From Peptostreptococcaceae bacterium (GTDB lineage: Bacteria > Bacillota > Clostridia > Peptostreptococcales > Peptostreptococcaceae), in the NCBI GenBank assembly GCA_029983575.1, contig JASBZE010000043.1, positions 1-14,471 of the forward strand: a DNA stretch of 14,471 nt. The letters run 5' to 3'. The number at the start of each line of letters is the position of its first letter. Position 1 is the first letter of the stretch. Under the pieces are notes generated by a model, which saw only the letters and a list, made by a program, of their open reading frames with translations, was not told the origin of the DNA and did no database searches. The position numbers were made by a program, and so were the translations under genes. This document shows positions 1 to 7,148 of this stretch, one piece after another.

Positions 1-12
1 TTTTGTCAACGC

Positions 13-1068
13 CTATAGATCAAGTTTCAGATCTCCTTCTTTTATCCATCCTATTTTTCTTAAGATATTTCCAAAAATTAAGGTTAATATTGCCGGCGCA
101 ACGATGTGCAGTATAATTACCGCCACCATAATCTCTGAATATGCTCTACCATCTGCAAGCATTGAAGTAAATGTACCGAACTGTCCTACTAGACCACAGG
201 TTCCCATTCCAGAGCCCAAAGGAATATTTGTCATTTTAAATACCGTTGTTGAAATAGGTCCAAGTATTATTGATGTTAGTGTCGGTGGAATCCATATCTT
301 CCAATTTTTGATAATGTTTGGTATTTGAATCATTGAAGTACCTATTCCCTGAGCTACAAGTCCACCTAACTTATTTTCCCTATAGCTCATAACAGCAAAT
401 CCTACCATTTGTGCACAACATCCAACTGTGGCTGCTCCACCTGCCAGTCCACTAAGTCCTAACATCATACATATTGCTGCACTACTGATCGGTAAGGTGA
501 GTGCAATACCTACGAGGGCGGAAACTATTGCTCCCATTAGAATTGGTTTAAGTGTGGTAGCTTGCATGATTATATTTCCAAACTCAACCATGAATTTTGA
601 TAGTATAGGTCCGATTACGACAGCGATTAAAGTACCTACGAGTATAGTTACACCTGGTGTTACGATAATATCTACCTTAGTTTCCCTAGAAACCATCTTA
701 CCGAATTCCGTTGCAAATATAACTGACACGAAAGCTCCTATTGGTCCTCCTAGCTGATCTCCAAGAGCTCCTACCAAACAGGTAGAAAATACAACTAATG
801 GAGGCGCCTGAAGCCCCATAGCGATCGCGACTGCAATAGCTGGACCTGTCATAGCCTTAGCTAGTGGAAATAATGTTTCTGAGAAAAAACTTATATGAAA
901 TTTTATCCCTATTGAGTTTAATATAGTTCCTATTAGGAGTGAGGCAAAAAGTCCCATTGCCATGTGACTTAGAGCATCTATAAAATATCTCTGGGTTGAG
1001 ATTACTATATTTTTTCTCCTCATAAAATCTCTAAATTTCGAACTTGAATTTGTATTTGTTTGTGACAT
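13..1068 (-). CDS. PTS_EIIC_2-type membrane permease (PTS transporter subunit IIC-like)
   Basis: Polytopic membrane protein of 351 residues with about ten hydrophobic segments, matching by eye the PTS EIIC type 2 family (Pfam PTS_EIIC_2). The supporting features are the glycine-rich stretch AAICMMLGLSGLAGGAATVG, the loop IQIPNIIKNWKIWIPP, and the GSGMGTCGLVGQFGTF region near the C-terminus. Classical EIIC proteins move a sugar while EIIB phosphorylates it. Here no EIIA, EIIB or metabolic enzyme lies beside the gene, so the substrate and even PTS coupling are unknown. The start at 1068 is preceded on the minus strand by GAGGAGAAAAAT, an ideal ribosome binding site. The frame stays open 44 codons further, but a strong promoter sits inside that extension, so the longer form is unlikely. 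The gene is divergent from the Ig-like protein gene and ends close to the window edge. Confidence 0.85.
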   Translation of the reverse strand: MSQTNTNSSSKFRDFMRRKNIVISTQRYFIDALSHMAMGLFASLLIGTILNSIGIKFHISFFSETLFPLAKAMTGPAIAVAIAMGLQAPPLVVFSTCLVGALGDQLGGPIGAFVSVIFATEFGKMVSRETKVDIIVTPGVTILVGTLIAVVIGPILSKFMVEFGNIIMQATTLKPILMGAIVSALVGIALTLPISSAAICMMLGLSGLAGGAATVGCCAQMVGFAVMSYRENKLGGLVAQGIGTSMIQIPNIIKNWKIWIPPTLTSIILGPISTTVFKMTNIPLGSGMGTCGLVGQFGTFTSMLADGRAYSEIMVAVIILHIVAPAILTLIFGNILRKIGWIKEGDLKLDL

Positions 1069-1114
1069 ATTTTTCTCCTCTAAATAATTAATAAATAAAT
1101 TAGTTTCAAACAAT

Positions 1115-1143
1115 ATTATATCAAGAGTTTTTACATTTGTCAT
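1115..1143 (-). promoter_or_regulatory. Promoter of the EIIC-like gene
   Basis: On the minus strand, ATGACA (1143-1138) and TATAAT (1120-1115) are separated by 17 bases, and TGA just before TATAAT gives an extended -10. Only one base departs from the sigma-A consensus. The expected RNA start near 1108 leaves a leader of about 40 bases before the start codon at 1068, which supports that start over the upstream in-frame ATGs. Confidence 0.75.
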
Positions 1144-1240
1144 TACAGTAAAAAAGATTTGACATTTCGTATTTATAAATATTAATTTCATATACATCAA
1201 TATTTTTAGACAAAATAAAAATGGATTTTATTAATTTTTA

Positions 1241-1249
1241 TGATATAAT
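1241..1249 (+). promoter_or_regulatory. Extended -10 promoter for the Ig-like surface protein
   Basis: TGATATAAT is a perfect extended -10 element. No good -35 lies 17 bases upstream (ATGGAT at 1221-1226), as is common for extended -10 promoters. RNA would start near 1256, about 40 bases ahead of the start codon at 1295. Confidence 0.6.
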
Positions 1250-1294
1250 CGATTCTGTGGAGGAAAATAATGAATTTTTAAAAGAGGTGATGCT

Positions 1295-2512
1295 ATGAAT
1301 GAGAGGAGAGGTCCAACAAAAAAGACCAAGATTATCTTATTTTTACTAATTGTATTTACTTTAGTCGGACAATTTTTCTTTCTCAAACTAGGCATTTTAA
1401 GTCCTATGGTAAAGGGAATTGAGATACAAGTAATTGGTGGTAACTATATAAAGAATATAGATAAATATGTAGTTAAGCTAGGTGATACGGTTACCCTGTC
1501 TGCAGGGGATTACGTATTGGTACCTAAATTTGCAAAAAGACCCAGCATTTGGTTCAATGTACTTGATGAAAGCGGAGTTATTACAATCGACGGAGATAAA
1601 TTAGTGGCTAACAAGGTCGGTACTAGTTCAATAGGAGTCATGAAGAAAAATAGAGTACTTAAAAAGGCCTCTATAAAAGTCGTAAACCCAAAGGTAGAAA
1701 GCTTAGATGCAGAATTTGAAAAACCACTCAAGTTTTATGGAGATGAATCATATATAAATTATCACGTTAAGCTTAAGGATTATGAAAGCCTAGAAAAAGG
1801 AAATAAACCTCAGTACATAAGTTCAAATGACAAGATAATAAAGGTTGATGGGGAGAAGATAAAAGCTGTCGGTGTCGGCACTGCCAAGGTTATAGTAAAA
1901 TATAACAAAAAGGAGGTACAGGCGAGCTTCGATATAATGCCAAGGGTTGACGGAATAGATCTAAACCACAACCTAGAGTTACAAGTTGGGCAGAGGAAAA
2001 ACTTAAACGCAAAGGTAAAGTATATGCCTAAGGATGCTAAATCTCCTAAACTTATCTACAGATATGCTGAGCCGAGATTATCTAAAGATAGAAATATATC
2101 AGTTGACGATAAGGGAAATATAACTGGATTAAAGATAGGTAAAGAGAGAGTTGTAGTTGGTAGCGGCTCTATGAGGAAGGTTGCTTTTGTAAATGTAACA
2201 AAGAGAACCCCAGAAAATATAGAGATTAGAAATTTGAAATTTGAAAAATCAGGGGATAAACTATATAAGCTAACTTGGGAAAATGAGCCTGAAGTTGACG
2301 AGTATTTTATATACAAAAAAGTTCAAGGAAGCGATGAGTTTATTCATATAAGTACTGTTATTCCAGGAGAACCGCCTAATGATCAACCTAAGGACAAGGC
2401 AAAAAACATCATCGAATATGTAAATGTAAGTGGAAGTGACGATGTGTATTATGTGGTTGGAAGAGTACAGGGAGAATTTACTAAAAAGAGCGTAGAAGTA
2501 AAAATAGATTAG
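1295..2512 (+). CDS. Membrane-anchored protein with BIG2-like Ig repeats and an FnIII-like C-terminus
   Basis: A protein of 405 residues. A short basic N-terminus is followed by one hydrophobic segment (about residues 11-32) with no cleavage-site look, so it is probably a type II anchor with the rest outside the cell. Three beta-rich repeats follow, at about 40-131, 132-215 and 217-305. Each ends in a BIG2-like pattern: a value such as ITIDGDKLVANKVGTSSI, VDGEKIKAVGVGTAKVIV or VDDKGNITGLKIGKERVVV, then a beta strand. Residues 306-405 (LYKLTWENEPEVDEYFIYKK and on) resemble a fibronectin type III module. There is no LPXTG signal, S-layer motif or enzyme motif. The start follows AAAGAGGTGA with normal spacing. 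Such modules usually serve adhesion or wall binding, but no specific ligand can be named. It stands alone between a divergent permease and the asnS leader. Confidence 0.75.
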   Translation: MNERRGPTKKTKIILFLLIVFTLVGQFFFLKLGILSPMVKGIEIQVIGGNYIKNIDKYVVKLGDTVTLSAGDYVLVPKFAKRPSIWFNVLDESGVITIDGDKLVANKVGTSSIGVMKKNRVLKKASIKVVNPKVESLDAEFEKPLKFYGDESYINYHVKLKDYESLEKGNKPQYISSNDKIIKVDGEKIKAVGVGTAKVIVKYNKKEVQASFDIMPRVDGIDLNHNLELQVGQRKNLNAKVKYMPKDAKSPKLIYRYAEPRLSKDRNISVDDKGNITGLKIGKERVVVGSGSMRKVAFVNVTKRTPENIEIRNLKFEKSGDKLYKLTWENEPEVDEYFIYKKVQGSDEFIHISTVIPGEPPNDQPKDKAKNIIEYVNVSGSDDVYYVVGRVQGEFTKKSVEVKID

Positions 2513-2605
2513 CTTTTATAAATTAATTTCAGTTAATAAAATTACTAGAATTTTCTTTTTAAATTAACGTAAACCCATAAGTTTTTATAAAAGGTTAAAT
2601 AATAC

Positions 2606-2634
2606 TTGAATTAATCGATTTTTCTTGATATAAT
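2606..2634 (+). promoter_or_regulatory. Promoter of the T-box/asnS transcript
   Basis: TTGAAT (2606-2611) and TATAAT (2629-2634) with a 17-base spacer; TGA before TATAAT adds an extended -10. It lies directly upstream of the leader RNA, with a start expected near 2641. Confidence 0.8.
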
Positions 2635-2640
2635 CATGAC

Positions 2641-2940
2641 ATATGAGCGTTGAAGAGAAGAGTAATAATATTACTGCTACAGCGAGCGATAGATGGTGTG
2701 AGTATCGCAGTGAAGGATATTATGAAAAACGCCTCTGAGCTTCTTTTTTGAAACTAAGTAGGAAAAGACGGTTAACCGCGTTAGAGGTTTGAGATGTACA
2801 TTTTAAAATAATCAAATTTTGAATATAAAGCGCGATAGAAAAAATCGAGTTATTTAAGATGTTTTAGATTGTACAAATTAGGGTGGTACCGCGAATTCAA
2901 CACTTTCGTCCCTTTGAGGACGAAGGTGTTTTTTATTTTT
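2641..2940 (+). promoter_or_regulatory. T-box riboswitch, asparagine-specific, upstream of asnS
   Basis: The leader senses uncharged tRNA-Asn and lets transcription continue into asnS. Stem I is readable. A helix ATAATAT (2665-2671) with ATATTAT (2717-2723) closes on a loop-E motif, AGTA (2661-2664) opposite GAA (2724-2726). The specifier triplet AAC (2728-2730) follows, with a purine after it. An apical hairpin GCGATA (2686-2691) with TATCGC (2703-2708) carries a GGTG-containing loop. The conserved T-box AGGGTGGTACCGCG is at 2880-2893; its AGGG can pair with CCCT at 2910-2913 to form the antiterminator, exclusive with the terminator. The region between 2745 and 2870 contains the palindrome CGGTTAACCG and probably forms stems II and III. 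The AAC codon and the AsnRS gene downstream agree. Confidence 0.92.
2899..2936 (+). terminator. T-box-controlled intrinsic terminator
   Basis: The 13-base arms 2899-2911 and 2918-2930 pair fully with one G-U, around a CTTTGA loop. They are followed by a T-rich run from 2929 on. The 5' arm overlaps the bases needed by the antiterminator, so this is the switchable element of the leader. Confidence 0.9.
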
Positions 2941-2953
2941 TAAGGAGGAAAAA

Positions 2954-4351
2954 ATGCAAAGAGATTTTATCGAAATAAGAGATCTGTACAAAGAAAAAGA
3001 AAACTACATTGGAAAAAATGTAAAGATAGCTGGTTGGATAAGGACTTCTAGAGATTCAAAAAACATAGCATTTATAGAAGTTAATGACGGAAGTTTTTTT
3101 AAGAATATGCAAGTTGTCCTTGAGAGTGGACTTGAAAACTTTAAAGAAGTCGTAAAATACCCTATTTCTTCATCTATCGTAGTAGAAGGTGAGTTAGTAG
3201 AGAACAAAGGAGGGAAACAACCTGTAGAAATTAACGCTAAAAGTATAGAGTTGCTTGGAGAAAGCGACAATTCTTACCCTCTTCAAAAAAAGAGGCATAC
3301 TTTCGAATACTTGAGAACTATAGCTCACTTAAGACCAAGGGCCAATGCTTTTCAAGCTGTTTTTAGAGTTAGATCTGTTGTAGCATATGCTATCCACAAG
3401 TTCTTTAACGAGAGAAATTTCGTTTACGCTCACTCACCAATAATAACGGGAAGTGATGCAGAGGGAGCAGGAGAGATGTTTAGAGTTTCAACTCTAGATT
3501 ATAATGAATTTAAGAAAAACGATGAAGGAAAGGTAGATTTTGGAGAGGACTTTTTTGGTAAGGAAGCCCATCTAACAGTAAGTGGTCAGTTAAATGCAGA
3601 GATAATGGCTTTGGCATTTAGAAATGTCTACACTTTTGGACCAACTTTTAGAGCGGAAAATTCGTATACTGCAAGACACGCTTCAGAATTTTGGATGGTT
3701 GAACCTGAAATCAGTTTCGCCGATTTAGATGATCTAATGGATTTGGCTGAGGATATGATTAAATATATCATCAACTATACATTGGAGCACGCTCCAGAAG
3801 AGATGGAGTTTTTCGATAAATTTGTTGACAAGGGCTTGATTGAAAGGCTTACAACTTTAGCAAATTCTGAATTTAAGAGAATCACATACACAGAGGCCAT
3901 CGATATACTTCTAAAGTCAGATATGAAGTTTGAATATCCAGTTGAATGGGGATGTGATTTACAGACTGAACATGAGAGATATATAACAGAAAAAGTTATT
4001 AAAGGACCTGTATTTGTTACAGATTATCCTAAGGACATAAAGGCTTTTTACATGAGAGAAAATGAGGATGGAAAAACCGTAAGGGCTATGGATATGTTAG
4101 TTCCTGGAGTGGGAGAAATAATCGGAGGATCTCAAAGAGAGGAGAGGTACGATAAACTTCTAAACAGAATACATGAACTTGGTTTGAATGAAGAAGAATA
4201 CTGGTGGTATCTAGAGTTAAGGAAATTTGGTACAGTTGAGCACTCTGGTTATGGGCTAGGTTTTGAAAGAATCATCATGTACTTAACGGGCATGAGCAAT
4301 ATCAGAGACGTAATACCATTCCCTAGAACTCCTAAAAATGCAGAATTTTAA
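2954..4351 (+). CDS. asnS: Asparaginyl-tRNA synthetase
   Basis: Class II aminoacyl-tRNA synthetase of 465 residues that charges tRNA-Asn with asparagine using ATP in the cytoplasm; length is normal for bacterial AsnRS. Residues 15-105 form the anticodon-binding OB fold (KNVKIAGWIRTSRDSKNIAF). The catalytic core holds the LRTIAHLRPRANAF and FVYAHSPIITGSDAEGAGEMF segments, class II motif 2 at about 228-252 (FGPTFRAENS through FWMVEPE) and motif 3 at 432-454 (GYGLGFERIIMYL). It ends in PFPRTPKNAEF, typical of AsnRS rather than AspRS. The start lies after AAGGAGGAAAAA. Expression is controlled by the T-box leader. A small tail-anchored protein gene follows after 95 bases with no clear terminator between, so read-through is possible. 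Confidence 0.97.
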   Translation: MQRDFIEIRDLYKEKENYIGKNVKIAGWIRTSRDSKNIAFIEVNDGSFFKNMQVVLESGLENFKEVVKYPISSSIVVEGELVENKGGKQPVEINAKSIELLGESDNSYPLQKKRHTFEYLRTIAHLRPRANAFQAVFRVRSVVAYAIHKFFNERNFVYAHSPIITGSDAEGAGEMFRVSTLDYNEFKKNDEGKVDFGEDFFGKEAHLTVSGQLNAEIMALAFRNVYTFGPTFRAENSYTARHASEFWMVEPEISFADLDDLMDLAEDMIKYIINYTLEHAPEEMEFFDKFVDKGLIERLTTLANSEFKRITYTEAIDILLKSDMKFEYPVEWGCDLQTEHERYITEKVIKGPVFVTDYPKDIKAFYMRENEDGKTVRAMDMLVPGVGEIIGGSQREERYDKLLNRIHELGLNEEEYWWYLELRKFGTVEHSGYGLGFERIIMYLTGMSNIRDVIPFPRTPKNAEF

Positions 4352-4372
4352 TAGAGATTTAAGTTTTTCAGT

Positions 4373-4413
4373 GTAAAATAATCTTTAGTTAAAATTAAGG
4401 ATTATGATTTTAC
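4373..4413 (+). repeat. A+T-rich inverted repeat after asnS
   Basis: GTAAAAT (4373-4379) pairs with ATTTTAC (4407-4413), and the inner arms 4380-4387 and 4396-4403 pair after a 3-base bulge, with one G-T. No T-run follows, so it is not a typical terminator. It could be a weak attenuator or an mRNA end structure between asnS and the next gene. Confidence 0.35.
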
Positions 4414-4446
4414 CTATATTGGTTGTTCCAGTAGAAAGGAGGACCT

Positions 4447-4707
4447 ATGAGTAGAAGAGAAAACAATGAATCAAAAAAATTTGGAGGTCTTATCAAAAAG
4501 CGCAAGGTTTCTGATAAGGAGTACAAAAAGAAATACGATACCTTAAGTATTACTATGGAATTGCAAAGGCCATTAGATATAGATGAGGAGATAAAAAAAG
4601 AAAAGGCTAGGCAAGAGGAAATAAAGGCTAGAAAGGTAAGAAGAATAACCTATATTTTGGTAGTTATAGCTCTTCTTGCATATATTGCCCACTTTTTTAT
4701 GAGATAG
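4447..4707 (+). CDS. Small basic protein with C-terminal membrane anchor, unknown function
   Basis: A protein of 86 residues that I do not recognise. Residues 1-65 are strongly charged and mostly lysine, arginine and glutamate (KKFGGLIKKRKV; DIDEEIKKEKARQEEIKARK), with a likely helix or short coiled coil at 45-66. One hydrophobic segment, ITYILVVIALLAYIAHFFM, closes the protein at 67-85, followed by a single arginine. This makes a tail-anchored protein with its bulk in the cytoplasm. AAAGGAGGA (4435-4443) is a very strong ribosome binding site three bases before the start, which argues that the gene is real. It probably shares the asnS transcript or a weak promoter of its own in the 95-base gap. 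Small charged single-pass proteins often attach to division or wall machinery, but nothing here shows that. Confidence 0.7.
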   Translation: MSRRENNESKKFGGLIKKRKVSDKEYKKKYDTLSITMELQRPLDIDEEIKKEKARQEEIKARKVRRITYILVVIALLAYIAHFFMR

Positions 4708-4733
4708 TGTATTTCTCTAATAAAAGGTAGAAA

Positions 4734-4807
4734 AGCCCCTGGATAGGTATTTAAAATACAGTTTTTAAAATCGTCTTTTAAATACCAATCTGGGGCTAAT
4801 TTTATTG
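4734..4807. terminator. Two-way terminator between convergent genes
   Basis: A long imperfect hairpin runs from AGCCCC (4734-4739) to GGGGCT (4792-4797), with GGAT/ATCT and GGTATTTAAAA/TTTTAAATACC continuing the stem. TAATTTTATT follows on the plus strand, and TTTTCTACCTTTT follows GGGGCT on the minus strand. It sits between the tail-anchored gene (plus) and the nitroreductase gene (minus), where it could end both transcripts. Confidence 0.75.
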
Positions 4808-4850
4808 TAAATAAAATATATTTATTTCTTTTTAGTAAATACAACTAAAC

Positions 4851-5351
4851 CTAAAACTTATTGTGGTGTATCTTTTCCTCGATATATCTATCAGTCGGTC
4901 TTCTTCTTTCATCTCTATATCCGCATGGTAGATAGCAGATAGGATATATATTTTCAGGGAGATTGTGTATTTTTCTAATTTGATCTCTATAAGAAGGATT
5001 ATCCTCGATATTTACCCAAACTCCACCTAAGCCTAGTTCATACATAGCCAATAGCATATTTTGAGCAGCTACCGAACCGTCTTGAACGGCATAAGCATCC
5101 TTGTCTTGGATGTTTTTGTCAATGCACATCAAAAAACAAAGAGGAGCCTTAGCTATCATCTTTCCGTATTTTAGCATCTCTGATATATCAGCTAACATTT
5201 TTTTATCGTCAATCACTATAAATTCCCATGGCTGTTTGTTATGTGCACTTGGTGCTGCCATACCGGCCCTTAAAATCATTTCTATTTTTTCTTTTTCCAC
5301 GGGTTGATCTGTATATTTTCTTATACTTCTTCTGTTAAATAATATGTCCAT
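4851..5351 (-). CDS. Nitroreductase-family FMN-dependent oxidoreductase
   Basis: A cytoplasmic flavoenzyme of 166 residues, on the short side for the nitroreductase fold. The N-terminal FMN-phosphate signature RRSIRKYTDQPV is at about 7-18. APSAHNKQPWEF (33-44) is the second FMN-contacting block, and DGSVAAQNMLLAMYELGLGG (91-110) is the conserved central helix and loop. The C-terminus has the usual CGYRDERRRPTDRY tail. Family members transfer electrons from NAD(P)H to nitro compounds, quinones or flavins; the natural substrate cannot be read from sequence. The start has TAGGAGGTAACTA in front of it. The gene is a single transcription unit with its own promoter, divergent from the BusR-like regulator. 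Confidence 0.9.
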   Translation of the reverse strand: MDILFNRRSIRKYTDQPVEKEKIEMILRAGMAAPSAHNKQPWEFIVIDDKKMLADISEMLKYGKMIAKAPLCFLMCIDKNIQDKDAYAVQDGSVAAQNMLLAMYELGLGGVWVNIEDNPSYRDQIRKIHNLPENIYPICYLPCGYRDERRRPTDRYIEEKIHHNKF

Positions 5352-5380
5352 TAGTTACCTCCTATTTTATTTCTATTTTT

Positions 5381-5409
5381 ATCTTACATGAAAATAATAA
5401 TGTATGCAA
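5381..5409 (-). promoter_or_regulatory. Promoter of the nitroreductase gene
   Basis: On the minus strand TTGCAT (5409-5404) and TAAGAT (5386-5381) are separated by 17 bases. RNA would start near 5374, some 23 bases before the start codon. Both boxes are close to the sigma-A consensus. Confidence 0.65.
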
Positions 5410-5511
5410 GTTAGAAGAGATGAAATTATAAAGTAGTTAGAATATTGTATATAACTATACTACATTAAATGAACATTTGATTTAATAATCGAGATAACTT
5501 TCTCAAGCTTC

Positions 5512-5540
5512 TTTACATATTTCAATAAAAGATATATCAT
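5512..5540 (+). promoter_or_regulatory. Promoter of the busR-like/eamA/adenylation operon
   Basis: TTTACA (5512-5517) and TATCAT (5535-5540) with a 17-base spacer, one mismatch each. The leader is about 60 bases long and contains the all-A/T palindrome TAAATTAATTTA (5578-5589) just before the ribosome binding site. An imperfect operator-like repeat, GTATA-N4-TATAC, lies upstream at 5447-5460. Either could be a regulator site, but both are A/T-rich and may be chance. Confidence 0.5.
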
Positions 5541-5607
5541 AGTATTATGATTTTTAATTGTTTATTAAAGGTGTATATAAATTAATTTAATTATTGGAGG
5601 GATGAGA

Positions 5608-6234
5608 TTGGAAGCAAAATACACAATGCCAATATATCAAAAGATAGCGCTCGATTTAGCTTATAAAATATATACAGGCGCAATAAAAGAAAGCAACGTT
5701 CTATATGGGCGATCTATATTAGCGGGTAAATATAATGTTTCTCCAGAGACTGTAAGAAGAGCAATAAAGATACTTGAAGACGTAGGTATCGTTCAGAGTA
5801 TAAAGGGTAAGGGAGTTATAATTGAATCGACCTCGAAAGCAGAGTCATTTATAAAAAAATATCAGGATCTAACAAATATAACTACATATAAGTCAGATCT
5901 ATTTAAATACATAGATCAAAAATCTAAACTAGATGAAATGATAGTAGAAACAATAAATAAGATTCTCGATTACTCAGATAGACTTGAGATAATTAATCCT
6001 CTGGTACCCGCTCAGTTTGAAATTACGCCTGAGTGCAAGTATATAGGTCAAACAGCTGGTGAAACTAGGTTTTGGCAGAATACAGGAGCTACTATAGTTG
6101 CAGTTAAGAGAAAGGGGAATCTAATCATATCACCTGGTCCATATATAGAATTTAAAGTGGGAGATATTTTGATGGTTGTCGGGGAGCAACATATTTTTAA
6201 CTCTATTCCTATGTTTTTAGATGGTGAGGAATAG
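5608..6234 (+). CDS. BusR-like regulator: GntR helix-turn-helix plus RCK_C (TrkA_C) domain
   Basis: DNA-binding regulator of 208 residues. Residues 6-73 form a GntR-type winged helix (MPIYQKIALDLAYKIYTGAI, then NVSPETVRRAIKILEDVGIV and wing KGKGVII). Residues about 75-125 are a helical linker. Residues 128-205 are an RCK_C/TrkA_C domain (ATIVAVKRKGNLIISPGPYI, then FKVGDILMVVGEQ). This order and length match BusR of Lactococcus and Streptococcus, which binds cyclic-di-AMP through RCK_C and represses the BusA betaine transporter. Ligand binding here is inferred. The start is taken as TTG 5608, seven bases after GGAGG (5596-5600); the ATG at 5602 is only one base away from that site and is less likely. 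The next gene begins 24 bases after the stop and is not a betaine transporter. Confidence 0.85.
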   Translation: MEAKYTMPIYQKIALDLAYKIYTGAIKESNVLYGRSILAGKYNVSPETVRRAIKILEDVGIVQSIKGKGVIIESTSKAESFIKKYQDLTNITTYKSDLFKYIDQKSKLDEMIVETINKILDYSDRLEIINPLVPAQFEITPECKYIGQTAGETRFWQNTGATIVAVKRKGNLIISPGPYIEFKVGDILMVVGEQHIFNSIPMFLDGEE

Positions 6235-6258
6235 ATGAAAGGAAGTTTGAATTAAATA

Positions 6259-7134
6259 ATGATTAAGACGAAGGATAATAGGATTAAGGGCATCATATTT
6301 ATTATACTATCCGGATTTGGATTTGCCCTTATGTCTCTATTTATTAAACTTTCCGGGGATTTGCCGGTTTTTGAGAAGGTGATATTTAGAAATTTAGTAT
6401 CATTATTTGTAGCAGGAGCTCTCATTATTAAGCATCATTCGAGTTTTATAGGAAAGAGAGAAAATAGACCTTACCTATTTTTAAGATCTCTATTCGGTGC
6501 TTTTGGGATGATTTTTAACTTTTATGCAATTGATCATATGGCAATTGCCGATGCTAGCATGATAAATAAGATATCGCCATTTTTAGTGGTTCTCTTTTCG
6601 TTTTTATTTCTAAAAGAGAACGTGAAGATTCAACATTTAATTACGATATTAATGGCTTTTATAGGTGCTATGTTCATTGTAAAACCAAGTTTTTCTGTGG
6701 AAGTAATACCTTATGCCATCGCAATAGTAGGAGCCGTTTTTGCAGGCCTAGCATATACTTGCTTGAGAAAAATTAGCGCAAATGAAGGATATTATACTAC
6801 GGTCTTTTTCTTTTCGGCATTTACTATTATTTTTAATATAGTACCTTTTATTTTAAACTATAAGCCTATGAGTCTTAACCAATTTCTGTGCCTGATGATG
6901 GCTGGAGTTGGAGCTTCACTGGGTCAATTTGGTATAACCTTGGCATATACATATGCACCAGCTAGGGAAATATCAATTTTTGATTATTCAAATGTAATAT
7001 TCTCAGCCATTTTAGGTTTTTTTATATTTGGAGAAATGCCAGATGTGATAAGTACCATAGGTTATGTAATTATTTTTCTATCGGCTTTCTATATGTTTAA
7101 CTTTAATAAAAAAACATATGGAGATCAGACGTAA
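6259..7134 (+). CDS. EamA/DMT-family transporter
   Basis: An integral membrane protein of 291 residues with ten hydrophobic helices in two similar halves (about 10-135 and 148-280), the pattern of drug/metabolite transporters with paired EamA domains. Supporting features are FEKVIFRNLVSLFVAG in helix 2, the MINKISPFLVVLFSFLFLKE segment closing the first half, and its counterpart IFDYSNVIFSAILGFFIFGE in the second. Members export amino acids or metabolites, or import compounds such as S-adenosylmethionine; direction and substrate are not visible. It is tightly placed between the regulator and the adenylation protein (14 bases to the next start). AAAGGAAG lies 13 bases upstream of the start, a rather long spacing that may lower translation. 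It may move the substrate or product of the next gene's enzyme, which is inference. Confidence 0.88.
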   Translation: MIKTKDNRIKGIIFIILSGFGFALMSLFIKLSGDLPVFEKVIFRNLVSLFVAGALIIKHHSSFIGKRENRPYLFLRSLFGAFGMIFNFYAIDHMAIADASMINKISPFLVVLFSFLFLKENVKIQHLITILMAFIGAMFIVKPSFSVEVIPYAIAIVGAVFAGLAYTCLRKISANEGYYTTVFFFSAFTIIFNIVPFILNYKPMSLNQFLCLMMAGVGASLGQFGITLAYTYAPAREISIFDYSNVIFSAILGFFIFGEMPDVISTIGYVIIFLSAFYMFNFNKKTYGDQT

Positions 7135-7148
7135 AAGGGGGATAGAAT

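Noticed and set aside
104..757. Open frames on the plus strand inside the EIIC-like gene
   Set aside because: They are antisense to a clear membrane protein, have no ribosome binding sites, and their low-complexity hydrophobic translations mirror the real gene.
1159..1187. A TTGACA-based plus-strand promoter for the Ig-like gene
   Set aside because: TTGACA at 1159-1164 is perfect but no acceptable -10 lies 16-18 bases downstream; the extended -10 at 1241-1249 is a better choice.
1069..1200. N-terminal extension of the EIIC-like protein to an ATG at 1200
   Set aside because: A near-consensus promoter lies inside the extension (1115-1143) and the ideal ribosome binding site points to 1068; the extra residues do not look like the family.
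4373..4413. Terminator directly after asnS
   Set aside because: The hairpin is A/T-rich, bulged, and has no following T-run; kept only as an inverted repeat.
4650..4844. A 64-codon open frame on the minus strand
   Set aside because: It runs through the two-way terminator hairpin and the tail-anchored gene, has no ribosome binding site and no recognisable protein.
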